Assembly (NCBI GenBank): GCA_963770545.1
Contig: CAVYQF010000011.1
Coordinates: forward strand, 1 to 64,000
Reading direction: 5' to 3'
Source of the DNA: RYN-230 sp963770545
GTDB lineage: Bacteria > Actinomycetota > Actinomycetes > Streptosporangiales > Streptosporangiaceae
DNA length: 64,000 nucleotides
The notes under the pieces were generated by a model that had not been told where the DNA came from, searched no databases, and worked only from the letters and a program-made list of their open reading frames with translations. Shown in pieces: positions 34,033-42,184 of this stretch (position 1 is the stretch's first letter; each line of letters begins with the position of its first letter). The translations under genes were made by a program, and so were the position numbers.

Positions 34033-34490
34033 GGGCTGGCCTCGGCGGCCGCCTTGATCTTTTCCAGGGTGACGCGCATGCCGTTGAGGTTGGTGCGCCG
34101 CCGGGCCCGCCCGGCCAGCAGCCAGTACACCCGGGTGGCCAGCATGTCGGACAGCTCGAACGACTCGGTGATATCGGTACCGCCGGCGTCCGGGCTGAGC
34201 ACGTAGCGCCAGGTGTTCACCGGCCTGCCGCCCGGCCCGGCCACGGAGAAGGCGAACTCGCGTCCCGGATCACTGGCGATCACCGTGCAGGTGGTCCAGT
34301 AGACCGGTCCCCGGCCGTTACGCCGGACATGACCGCGGAAGCGCGCCCCGGTGCCGGGCCCGCCGGCGCCCGCCAGCCACTCCGCCTCGAAGGTCTCCGG
34401 GCTGAACTCCCCGATGCGGCTGATGTCCGTCACCAGATCCCAGCACCGGCCGGCCGGTGCGGCCACGTGGACGGTCACGGCACCGCGCAT
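34029..34490 (-). CDS. SRPBCC (polyketide cyclase/START-like) family protein
   Basis: The 153-residue protein has the SRPBCC strand-helix start VTVHVAAPAGRCWDLVTDISRIGEFSPETFEAEWL, a middle ARFRGHVRRN...YWTTCTVIASDPGREFAFSV, and the long C-terminal helix (MRVTLEKIKAAAEA) that lines a ligand cavity. The ligand is unknown. It is convergent with the sensor kinase, the stops overlapping at a CTAG (34029-34032). Confidence 0.85.
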   Translation of the reverse strand: MRGAVTVHVAAPAGRCWDLVTDISRIGEFSPETFEAEWLAGAGGPGTGARFRGHVRRNGRGPVYWTTCTVIASDPGREFAFSVAGPGGRPVNTWRYVLSPDAGGTDITESFELSDMLATRVYWLLAGRARRRTNLNGMRVTLEKIKAAAEASP

Positions 34491-34559
34491 AAGCCGAGAA
34501 TAGATCTCACGATCAGGCGCCAGCCGCCCAGCCCGTCATCCGCCGCCAGGGCAGGGGAG

Positions 34560-35090
34560 TCAGCCGGCCTGGTCTCGCACCAGGACCACCCGCGGTCCTG
34601 ATTCGGCTGAGGCGGTCCAGGCCGCACCGGCGTCCGACAGGGGGAAGGTCCGGAGCGGCACCTGGACGGAGCCGTCGGTGATCAGCTGGATGTAGGCCGG
34701 GATCTGGGCCTTGATGTCCGCCGCGGCGACCGAGCCGGCCCCGCTCCCGGAGATGGTCAGCTTCCTGCGGCGCAGCAATGCGGAGGGAACGGCGGCCCTG
34801 GGTCCCGGCCAGCGCGCCGATCTGGACGTACTTGATGCCGGCGTGGTCCTTTCCGGGCCCCTCACGGGCCAGGGCCCGGAAGGCGGTCTCGGCGACGGCT
34901 CCCACACGGAGTCGAGCACCAGGCCGGGTGGGTCACCGTCGAGCAGCTTGGCCAGGGCTTCTGCGTCGGTGCCGGCGTCACCGGTGATGGCGGCGGTCTG
35001 CGTGCCTGCCGCGGCCGCGCGTTCGAGGCCGGGCTGGCTCCGCCCGGAGCCGACGACCCGGGTGGCCCCGAGCAGCCTGGCGTTCTGTTC
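34560..35090 (-). pseudogene. remnant of a medium-chain (MDR/quinone oxidoreductase-like) dehydrogenase
   Basis: Reading from about 35090 toward 34560 gives the C-terminal half of an MDR oxidoreductase: LLGATRVVGSGRS, TAAITGDAGTDAEALAKLLDG, LVLDSVWEP; then, after a one-base loss near 34905, ETAFRALAREG and GIKYVQIGALAGTQ; then, after a one-base gain near 34805, AAVPSALLRRRKLTISGSGAG and a normal end (stop 34560). The catalytic N-terminal domain is absent, the fragment starting next to the DoxX gene. At least two frame changes plus loss of half the gene mark it as decayed. Confidence 0.8.
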
Positions 35091-35154
35091 ACCCGGATGC
35101 GATGACTCACAACATCATCACCGGCGGTCCGTCACGCTCCCATCCGGGCGCGGC

Positions 35155-35598
35155 TCAGCGGAGTCGGCGGCTGGCGGGCCGTAGTGCCCAGGACAGTACG
35201 GTCAGGACCGCCAAGGCGGCTAGCAGCACTACCTCACCACGGTCGTAGCCCGTGGTCAGGTGGGAGACGATAGCCCCGGTGTAGGTGAAAAAGGCGCCCG
35301 CGTACGCCCATTCCTTGAGCAGCGCGCGGCGCGGGATGAGCAGGGCCACCGCACCCAGCACCTTCCAGGTGCCCAGCAGGACCAGGAAATAGGAGGGGTA
35401 GCCCAGGTGCAGGGCCAGGTCGCTGACGAACGGAATGCGGGCGATGTCCCAGACGCCGCCGAGTCCCAGCTCGCCGGCCACGACCGCGGTGGCCAGCCAG
35501 TATCCGGCCGATCGGACGTGCAGGTATCCGTCGTGGCGGACGACGGCCGGTGATTCGGTGATGATGTCCACGTCAGGCTCCTCGTTGGTTCTGGTCAC
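35155..35598 (-). CDS. DoxX-family membrane protein
   Basis: The 147-residue protein has four helices (GYWLATAVVAGELGLGGVWDI, YPSYFLVLLGTWKVLGAVALLIP, WAYAGAFFTYTGAIVSHLTTG, VVLLAALAVLTVLSWAL) in the DoxX-like order. The start is GTG 35598. It is divergent from the ECF41 sigma factor with a 57-base gap. DoxX proteins are one of the gene types often seen beside ECF41 sigma factors, so it is a candidate target of that sigma. The GTGACC at its start is mirrored by ATGTGACC just before the sigma gene. Confidence 0.85.
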   Translation of the reverse strand: MTRTNEEPDVDIITESPAVVRHDGYLHVRSAGYWLATAVVAGELGLGGVWDIARIPFVSDLALHLGYPSYFLVLLGTWKVLGAVALLIPRRALLKEWAYAGAFFTYTGAIVSHLTTGYDRGEVVLLAALAVLTVLSWALRPASRRLR

Positions 35599-35655
35599 AT
35601 CCGCCCGTTACGGCGGTTCATGGGTATGAGCCGACCGGACAGGAGAATGTGACCG

Positions 35656-36525
35656 ATGGACGAAGCAGACTGGCTGGCCGCACGGTTCGAGGAGCAGCGG
35701 GCTCATCTGCGGGCAGTCGCCTACCGGATGGTGGGCTCAGTCGCCGAGGCCGACGACGCGGTGCAGAACTCGTGGCTGCGGCTCAGCCGCGTTGACCCGG
35801 CCGGGGTCGAGAACCTCGCCGGTTGGCTGACCACGGTGGTCGCCCGGGAGTGCCTCACCATACTGCGCGCCCGCCGGAGCCGCCGTGAGGAGCCCCTGGC
35901 GGACATCACGGCCGGGTCGCAGGAGATCAGCGACCCCGAGGCCGCAGCCCTGCTGGCCGACTCGGTCGGCCCGGCGCTGATGGTGGTGCTCGACACCCTC
36001 GGGCCGGCCGAGCGGCTGGCGTTCGTCCTGCACGACATCTTCGCCGTGCCGTTCGACGAGATCGCCGCCATCCTCGAACGGTCCCCGGCCGCGTCCCGCC
36101 AGCTCGCCAGCCGGGCGCGCAGGCGGGTCCGGGGAGCCACGCCGCCCCTGGACGTCGATCCTGGCCGTCAGCGGCGGATCGTCGATGCCTTTCTCGCGGC
36201 GCTCCGGGACGGTGACTTCGAGGCTCTCGTCGCCGTGCTCGACCCCGACGTGCTGCTCCGGGACGACAGCGCGGGCCTGCCCGGCGGGGCGGCCGTGATG
36301 CGGGGAGCGCAGGCCGTGGGCGGCCACGCGCTCGGCTTCTCGCGGAGTGCGCAGTTCGTCGAACCCGCTCTGGTGAACGGGGCCGTGGGGCTGGCCATCG
36401 TGCCCCAGGGACGGCTCATGGGGGCGCTCGGCTTCACCTTCTCCGGCGGCCGGATCACCGAGATCGACATGATCTCCGAACCCGGCCGCCTCCGGGACGT
36501 CAACCTGGTGGTTCCAGGCCCCTGA
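35656..36525 (+). CDS. ECF41-type RNA polymerase sigma factor (SigJ-like)
   Basis: The 289-residue protein has sigma2 (LRAVAYRMVGSVAEADDAVQNSWLRLS), sigma4 (LGPAERLAFVLHDIFAVPFDEIAAILERSPAASRQLASRARRRV) and a C-terminal ~110-residue SnoaL/NTF2-like extension (IVDAFLAALRDGDFEALVAVLDPDVLLRDD). This architecture is ECF41, in which the extension regulates activity in place of a separate anti-sigma factor. The gene layout, divergent from DoxX and next to an oxidoreductase remnant, is as expected for the group. No anti-sigma gene is adjacent. Confidence 0.92.
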   Translation: MDEADWLAARFEEQRAHLRAVAYRMVGSVAEADDAVQNSWLRLSRVDPAGVENLAGWLTTVVARECLTILRARRSRREEPLADITAGSQEISDPEAAALLADSVGPALMVVLDTLGPAERLAFVLHDIFAVPFDEIAAILERSPAASRQLASRARRRVRGATPPLDVDPGRQRRIVDAFLAALRDGDFEALVAVLDPDVLLRDDSAGLPGGAAVMRGAQAVGGHALGFSRSAQFVEPALVNGAVGLAIVPQGRLMGALGFTFSGGRITEIDMISEPGRLRDVNLVVPGP

Positions 36526-36622
36526 CGCCGGGGCTGGTGCCGCTGGCGCTGGACGGGACTCCTGGGCAGACTGAGGCTGCACGCCCGCCGCCTGCTATGC
36601 CAGTCCGGGAGGATTCAGGTTC

Positions 36623-38275
36623 ATGAGGTCATCACCTGCGGCGCGAGCGCTCCAGGAGGCGCAGTCGGTCGCCGCGTACGCCCGCCGGACCGGATGTGAC
36701 ATCGACGAGGCCGCGGGTGCCCTGGCCACGGACGGTGGGGTGTCCCGGCGGAACGTTCTGCGCGGCGCCGCCGCCGCGGCCCTCGCGGCGGCCATCCCCG
36801 TGGGCGCAGCGGAGCCACGGCCCGCGGCGGCTGCGGCCGGGCGGGATCCGAGAGTGGTCATCATCGGCTCGGGTATCGCCGGGCTGGGCTGCGCCTTCCG
36901 GCTGTGGACGTCGTACGGCATCCGGAGCGAGGTCCATGAGTACAACCCGGACCGGCCGGGCGGGCGCATTCACACGCTCCGCGGATTCTTCGACAGCGGG
37001 CAATACGCGGAAGAGCACGGCGAGTTCATCTCCAGTGAGCACACGGCCACGCGGCGGCTGGCCGCCCGGCTGGGTCTCACCCTGGACAACGTCAACGCCT
37101 ACCCGCCGCACACCCGCGCCGACGATTACCGGTTCCGGTTCGGCGGGCGATTCTGGCCGCAGGCGGCACTCAACCGGGAGTGGCACGAGTGGGGGTTCCG
37201 GCTCTTCCACGACGCCGCCTTCCATAAGGCGCCCTGGCCCACCAGGTATGACAAGCACACCGCCTGGGCACGGCGATGGGATCACACCCCCGCGTCGGAG
37301 TGGATCGAGCAGCACATCCCGGGCGGTCTGGGCAGCGAGTTCGGCCGGCTGTGCGTGGCCGTGCTCCTCGACGAGTACGGCGGTCCCGTCGCCGAGCAGT
37401 CCGCGCTCAACCTCATCTACCTGCTCGGCTACTACGACAGCGCGCCCAGCGGCAGCCAGCCACGAGACAGCCCGCAGCTGTCCGGCACTGACGAGAAGTG
37501 GCATGTACGGGGAGGCAATGACCTGCTCATCCGGAGGCTTATCAACAGGCTGCCCTCCGGGACCATCCACCTGGGACAGCGCCTGGAAGCCGTGCGCAGC
37601 CGCGGCCACGGCCGGTACACCTGCACGTTTTCCTGCGGCGCCGGCCACCGCGACGTGCCCGCCGATCATGTCGTTCTGGCCTTGCCGTTCACCAGGCTGC
37701 GCGAGGTGGACCTGCGCAGGCTCGGGCTGCCGCCGCTGCAGCGCCGGGCCATCCGCGAGGAACCGCTCGGCTCGAACTCGAAGATCCAGATGCAGTTCTC
37801 CAGGCGGGTGTGGAACACGGAGCACTGGACCGGGAGCATGTACACCGACGGCATCGTGCAGGGCGGCTGGGAGGCCACCGTCGACCAGCCGGGGCCTGAG
37901 GGGATTCTGATCGCCCTGCCGGGCGGGGAGGCGGGCGCGGACATCGGCCGCCGCTACGGCCTCACTAGCGATGAAGGGCCCGCACCGCAGGCCATGGCCA
38001 GCGACTTCCTCGCCGGGTTCGACGAGAATTTCCCCGGGACCCGGGACGCGTACAACGGCAAGGCCTATTACGCCTGGTCCTCAGGCGATCCGCACATCGG
38101 CGGCGCGTACTCCTACCTGAAGACCGGCCAGTACACCGGCTTCAACGGCATCCAGGGGCGGCGGCACGGGAACCTGCACTTCGCCGGCGAGCACACGTCG
38201 GTGAACTTCCAGGGCTTCATAGAAGGGGCGCTGCGCAGCGGCTACCGCTGCGCAGCCGAGGTGACCGGGCGCTGA
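36623..38275 (+). CDS. Tat-exported flavin amine oxidase family protein
   Basis: The 550-residue FAD enzyme has a twin-arginine signal (SRRNVLRGAAAAALAAAIP, 41-59) that is preceded by an unusual 40-residue segment. The FAD-binding VVIIGSGIAGLGCAFRLW (78-95) and GRIHT follow, and the C-terminal FAD motif NLHFAGEHTSVNFQGFIEGALRSG completes the fold. It would oxidise an amine or amino acid outside the membrane with release of hydrogen peroxide. It stands alone, 13 bases from the convergent serine hydrolase gene. The substrate cannot be read from sequence. Confidence 0.88.
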   Translation: MRSSPAARALQEAQSVAAYARRTGCDIDEAAGALATDGGVSRRNVLRGAAAAALAAAIPVGAAEPRPAAAAAGRDPRVVIIGSGIAGLGCAFRLWTSYGIRSEVHEYNPDRPGGRIHTLRGFFDSGQYAEEHGEFISSEHTATRRLAARLGLTLDNVNAYPPHTRADDYRFRFGGRFWPQAALNREWHEWGFRLFHDAAFHKAPWPTRYDKHTAWARRWDHTPASEWIEQHIPGGLGSEFGRLCVAVLLDEYGGPVAEQSALNLIYLLGYYDSAPSGSQPRDSPQLSGTDEKWHVRGGNDLLIRRLINRLPSGTIHLGQRLEAVRSRGHGRYTCTFSCGAGHRDVPADHVVLALPFTRLREVDLRRLGLPPLQRRAIREEPLGSNSKIQMQFSRRVWNTEHWTGSMYTDGIVQGGWEATVDQPGPEGILIALPGGEAGADIGRRYGLTSDEGPAPQAMASDFLAGFDENFPGTRDAYNGKAYYAWSSGDPHIGGAYSYLKTGQYTGFNGIQGRRHGNLHFAGEHTSVNFQGFIEGALRSGYRCAAEVTGR

Positions 38276-38288
38276 GGGAACACGGTGG

Positions 38289-39476
38289 CTACCGCGATGC
38301 CATCGCGGCGCAGACAGCGAGCAATTCCGCATGCCTCAGGGCGGCCAGCACCTGGGGGTGCGCCGTGCGGGTCAGCTGCTCGGTCGCGGTGACGCTGACG
38401 GAATTGGCGCCGCCGCGGCTGGCCGCGGCGAGCTGGGTGTAGCCGGGGATGTTCCCGGTGTGCCCGTACATGGTGCCGCACCGGGTGCGGTAGCGGAAGA
38501 TGCCCAGCCCGGCCCCGTTGGCGCCCGGTCCGGCCGGCTGCGAGCTGCCCGGCACGAACCGCAGCTGGGCCGCCTGGGTGGGCCGGGAAAAGAACCGGGG
38601 CGCGAGGTAGGCACGGATGAACCGGTTCGTGTCGCCCGGGGTGGAGACGATGCCGCCGGCCGCCCAGGCGGCCGATGCGGAGAACGCCTCACTGACATCC
38701 TCGGCCGGGTGACCTGGTTGCCGGGCGTACCCATGCAGGTAGGGGCGGGGCAGCCGGGAACCGGCCGGCAGGCTGGTCTGGCCGAGCCCGGCTGGGCGGT
38801 AGACCAGGGCCCGGAGCAGGGCCCGGTAGCTCCGGCCTGCCGCCACCCGGGCCATCAGGGCGATGACCGTGTTATCGGAGTTGTCGTACTGGTAGCGGCG
38901 GCCGGGCGGGAACTGCAGCGGCTGATGCCAGACGTAGCGCATCAGCCGGCCCGGCGCGATGACCTGGTGCGGGGCGCGCTGCAGCTGGCGGGCCAGCGCC
39001 GGGCTGGCGGTGTAGTCGGGCAGGCCGCTGCGGTGCTGCAGCATTTCGCGGAGGGTGACCCGGTGCCAGGCCCGCGGGAACGAGGGCAGCCACCGCCCGA
39101 TCGTGTCGCTGAGCCGGAGCTTCCCCCGGCTGACCAGGCTGAGCGCGACCGCCCCGTTGAGGGCCTTGGAAAAGCTGGCCAGCCGCTCGTGGTCGGTGGC
39201 GGCCAGCGGCCGGGGATGGGCCAGGCTGGCCGTACCGGCCTGGTAGACCGTGCGGCCGCGGCCGTGCTGGACGATCACGATGACGCCGGGCGGCCCGGAC
39301 GGCATAGCGACCAGCTCGTTCAGGGCCCGCTGGAGCGGCGTCCGCGCCGCGCCCGGGCCCGCGTCCAGGTGCACCGCCGCCGCCGCCGCGACGGCCGGGC
39401 CGGTCATGGTGGCCGCCAGGAGACCGCTGATGCTCACGGTAGCCGCCAGAGTGATTACTGATCGCCCACATCGCAT
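38289..39476 (-). CDS. exported serine hydrolase, beta-lactamase/D-Ala-D-Ala carboxypeptidase family
   Basis: This 395-residue protein has an N-terminal signal peptide (VITLAATVSISGLLAATMTG), the SxxK box SFSK (S101, K104), the YxN triad YDN (197-199) and the third box HTG in YGHTGNIPGY near residue 350. These define the class C beta-lactamase/DD-peptidase fold. LREMLQHRSGLPDY is the usual family segment. It acts on the outer side, on peptidoglycan peptides or another ester or amide. No resistance context is present. Confidence 0.9.
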   Translation of the reverse strand: MRCGRSVITLAATVSISGLLAATMTGPAVAAAAAVHLDAGPGAARTPLQRALNELVAMPSGPPGVIVIVQHGRGRTVYQAGTASLAHPRPLAATDHERLASFSKALNGAVALSLVSRGKLRLSDTIGRWLPSFPRAWHRVTLREMLQHRSGLPDYTASPALARQLQRAPHQVIAPGRLMRYVWHQPLQFPPGRRYQYDNSDNTVIALMARVAAGRSYRALLRALVYRPAGLGQTSLPAGSRLPRPYLHGYARQPGHPAEDVSEAFSASAAWAAGGIVSTPGDTNRFIRAYLAPRFFSRPTQAAQLRFVPGSSQPAGPGANGAGLGIFRYRTRCGTMYGHTGNIPGYTQLAAASRGGANSVSVTATEQLTRTAHPQVLAALRHAELLAVCAAMASR

Positions 39477-39542
39477 GAACTGATAGTAATCACCGGCGGA
39501 GCGCGTGGACCGGGCGGCCGGCTCGTCCGGCGATCAGAATTC

Positions 39543-39556
39543 CCCAGAATTCTGGG
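39543..39556. promoter_or_regulatory. 14-bp perfect palindrome upstream of the 39610 gene
   Basis: CCCAGAATTCTGGG at 39543-39556 is a perfect palindrome. An additional AGAATTC lies immediately upstream at 39536-39542, giving overlapping half-sites. It sits 54 bases before the ATG of the small protein gene that heads the LuxR unit, so it is a candidate operator. Confidence 0.55.
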
Positions 39557-39609
39557 AGGGCGGTCCGGCGCGCGACCGGTGACGCTGGCAGCGAGGAAAG
39601 GAGCAAGAC

Positions 39610-39900
39610 ATGTTCGCACGAACGACGACATGGTCAGGATCGCCCGAGGCCCTGCAGAAGTGGGCGGACCACACGGTCAATCAGGTCATGGGCTTCGTGA
39701 AGAGCCTGCCCGGCAACGCGGGTGTGCTGTTCCTGATCGACCGCGACGGTGGCACGGCACTGACCCTGACCCTCTGGGACACCGGGGAGCACGCCAGCGC
39801 CACCGATCAGTTCGCGGAGCAGAGCCGGACGGCGACGGTGGCCGCGACCGGCACCGAACTGGTGGCGCGGGGCAGCTACGAGGTCGTGGCCGGCAGCTAG
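39610..39900 (+). CDS. small dimeric alpha/beta-barrel-like protein
   Basis: The 96-residue protein (MFARTTTWSGSPEALQKWAD...GNAGVLFLIDRDGGTALTLTLWDTGEHASA...VARGSYEVVA) has the length and strand-helix pattern of antibiotic-biosynthesis-monooxygenase-like (ABM) domains. An AAGGAG site lies ahead of ATG 39610. It is followed after 20 bases by the LuxR regulator, so the two are co-transcribed; the pair may sense and respond to a small molecule. Activity is not evident. Confidence 0.75.
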   Translation: MFARTTTWSGSPEALQKWADHTVNQVMGFVKSLPGNAGVLFLIDRDGGTALTLTLWDTGEHASATDQFAEQSRTATVAATGTELVARGSYEVVAGS

Positions 39901-39920
39901 ACTCAGGTCAAGGGGAGGCA

Positions 39921-41036
39921 ATGCTCACTGGCCCGGCGCTCGACAATCTCGCCGCTGCGGTAGCCAGGGCCTGCCGGTCGGGTCTGGACCCTGAAGCCCT
40001 GCGGGCCGCCGTCTTGCCACGGCTCCGGAAGGCCGTGCCGGTCGATGCGCTCTGGTGGGCCGCCGCGGACCCGGCCACCCTCCTGTTCACCCAGTCGTAC
40101 CGCGAGGAACTGCCGGAGGAATCCGGACCATACTTCGTCGAGAACGAGTTCCTGCACGACGACGTCAACAAGTGGACCGACCTGGCCCGGGATGCCTCGG
40201 GCGTGCGGACCCTCATGCAGGCAACCGAGGGCCGCCCGGCCCGGAGCGACCGTTACCGGGACATTTTCGCTCCGCTCGGCCTGCAGGACGAGCTCCGGGG
40301 AGTCCTGCGGATACGGGGTGTCTGCTGGGGCTACCTCTGCCTGCACCGGGAAGCGGCCCAGGCGGGATTTTCCGCCGAGGAGGTGCGGTTCGTGCGGCGG
40401 CTCGCACCGCACATCGCCGAGGGGGTCCGGATGGGCTTGCTTCGGCAGGCCTGTGAGCTGGAAGGGCCGGCTGACGGTCCCGGCCTGGTCCTGCTCGCCG
40501 CCGACGGAGCGGTCGCCGGGATGAACCCGGCCGCGGAGCGGTGGCTCGGGGAACTCGGCGGCCGCCCGGACGGGTCGGATCTGCCGATCGAGATCGCAGC
40601 GCTGGCCACCAGGCTCCGTCATCTGGACGATCGTGAAGCTGGGCTGCCCCGGCTCCGGGTCCGGGTCAGAAGCGGCCGGTGGGCTGCGCTGCACGCGTCC
40701 TGGCTGACCTCCCAGGCTGAGGACACGGTGGCGGTCATCATCGAGGAGGCGGCGCCCGCCGAGGTAGCACCGATGATCATGGCCGCCTACGGGCTCACCC
40801 ACCGCGAGACGACGATCACCGCGCTGGTCTGCCAGGGCCTGCCCACCCGCCAGATCGCGGGCCAGTTGCACCTGAGCGCGGACACCGTGCAAGACCACCT
40901 GAAATCAGTGTTCGACAAGACCGGCGTGCGCAGCCGCGGTGCACTGACCGCCGCGATCCTCCAGCGCGATTACCTGCCCCGAGCGCTCGCCGGTGACTCG
41001 CTCACCAAGTGGGGCACCTTCACCACGCCTGGGTGA
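39921..41036 (+). CDS. LuxR-family regulator with GAF-like sensor
   Basis: This 371-residue regulator starts at ATG 39921 behind GGGGAGG. The N-terminal ~180 residues look like a GAF/autoinducer-type sensor (VPVDALWWAAADPATLLFTQSYREEL, LRGVLRIRGVCWGYLCLHREA), the middle has a PAS-like piece (LVLLAADGAVAGMNPAAERWL), and the C-terminus is a LuxR HTH (YGLTHRETTITALVCQGLPTRQIAGQLHLSADTVQDHLKSVFDK). It belongs to the actinomycete helix-turn-helix family with this tripartite layout. Targets may include its own operon through the palindrome at 39543. Confidence 0.88.
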   Translation: MLTGPALDNLAAAVARACRSGLDPEALRAAVLPRLRKAVPVDALWWAAADPATLLFTQSYREELPEESGPYFVENEFLHDDVNKWTDLARDASGVRTLMQATEGRPARSDRYRDIFAPLGLQDELRGVLRIRGVCWGYLCLHREAAQAGFSAEEVRFVRRLAPHIAEGVRMGLLRQACELEGPADGPGLVLLAADGAVAGMNPAAERWLGELGGRPDGSDLPIEIAALATRLRHLDDREAGLPRLRVRVRSGRWAALHASWLTSQAEDTVAVIIEEAAPAEVAPMIMAAYGLTHRETTITALVCQGLPTRQIAGQLHLSADTVQDHLKSVFDKTGVRSRGALTAAILQRDYLPRALAGDSLTKWGTFTTPG

Positions 41037-41076
41037 TCAGGCTTCCCGCTAGCCGGCCCGGGTCAGGAGGCCCGGG

Positions 41077-42096
41077 TCAGGAGGCGCTGCGCCAGGCGTC
41101 GGCCAGCGCCACATAACTGCCTATCCGGCGCTCCCGGTCCAGGCTGGGGGTGACCACGACGATCTCGTCGGCCTGGGCGAGTTCCTTCATCTCGAGGAGA
41201 CGTTCGGCCACGGCCTTGGGCTCCCCGGTCACCATCCGGCCGTCGTCGCGCCGGCTGGCGCGGAAGTCCGCAGAGCGGGCGAAGTCACGGACCTGCTCGG
41301 GCCGCAGTGGTTCCCGGATCCCGCGCCGGAGGTTCTGGATCGTCAGTGTCCAGGCCGCCTCGAAGTCGAGGATCGCTTCGGTGTCGTCGCTGGCGAAGGC
41401 GAGCACCGACATCGCCGAATAGGGGGCCGCACCGTCCGTCCGCGGGGTGAAGTCGCGACGGTAGCCACGCAGCGCCTCGAACGCCAGCTCGGGGCTCATG
41501 TGGTGAGCGAACGCGGCACTCATCCCGTTGACCGCGGCGAAGCGTGGCCCGTAAGGGCTGGACCCGAGCACGAACAGGTCGGGCCGCTCACTGACCACCG
41601 GTGCCGCCACCAGCGGGGCGTAAGGGTGGCCGGCCGGGAATCCGTCGCCGAGGAAGGCGAGCAGCTCGGCGACCTGCCCAGGGAACTCAGCCGCCGGATC
41701 GGAGACCATCCCACGGCGCAGGACGTGCGCGGTCAGCGGGTCGGTGCCGGGGGCCCGGCCCAGCGCGAGATCGATACGGCCCGGGTACATGGCCAGCAGC
41801 GTGCGGAAGGTCTCGGCGACCTTGAGCGGTGCGTGGTTGGGCAGCATGATCCCTGCGGCCCCGACCCGGATCCGTGACGTGTGCGCCCCGACGTGCGCGG
41901 TCAGCAGCTCGGGCGCGCTGCACGCCAGGCTGGTCATGTTGTGATGCTCGGAGACCCAGTACCGCCGGTAGCCGGCCGCCTCGACAGCCTGCGCGATGGC
42001 CACGGCACCGGCCACCGAATCGCTGGCCTCCTCGCCGTGCTCGATCCCGACGAAATCCAGCACCGCCAGCGCAAGCGACTCATCGTAGTTCGTCAT
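41077..42096 (-). CDS. LLM-class flavin-dependent oxidoreductase (MsnO8-like)
   Basis: This 339-residue luciferase-fold protein carries LALAVLDFVGI, YWVSEHHNMTSLACSAPELL, IRVGAAGIMLPNHAPLKVAE, MYPGRIDLALGRAPGTD and FVLGSSPYG, the pattern of the MsnO8 FMN-dependent subfamily. I place the start at ATG 42096 (MTNYDESLA) from the family; ATG 42129 or TTG 42147 would add up to 17 residues. It is divergent from the MOSC gene. Substrate unknown. Confidence 0.88.
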   Translation of the reverse strand: MTNYDESLALAVLDFVGIEHGEEASDSVAGAVAIAQAVEAAGYRRYWVSEHHNMTSLACSAPELLTAHVGAHTSRIRVGAAGIMLPNHAPLKVAETFRTLLAMYPGRIDLALGRAPGTDPLTAHVLRRGMVSDPAAEFPGQVAELLAFLGDGFPAGHPYAPLVAAPVVSERPDLFVLGSSPYGPRFAAVNGMSAAFAHHMSPELAFEALRGYRRDFTPRTDGAAPYSAMSVLAFASDDTEAILDFEAAWTLTIQNLRRGIREPLRPEQVRDFARSADFRASRRDDGRMVTGEPKAVAERLLEMKELAQADEIVVVTPSLDRERRIGSYVALADAWRSAS

Positions 42097-42184
42097 CGGT
42101 AATGCCAAGCCTGCGACGCCCGCGGGCATTCCCGCCGGAATCGGCAATCGCCGGGTCGCCGGCCCGTTCGGTAACGTTCAGATC

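Noticed and set aside
35599..35655. Classic ECF41 promoter motif (TGTCACA-N16-CGTC) in the gap
   Set aside because: The GTCACA element is present but the second box at the right distance is absent on either strand, so I do not call a promoter.
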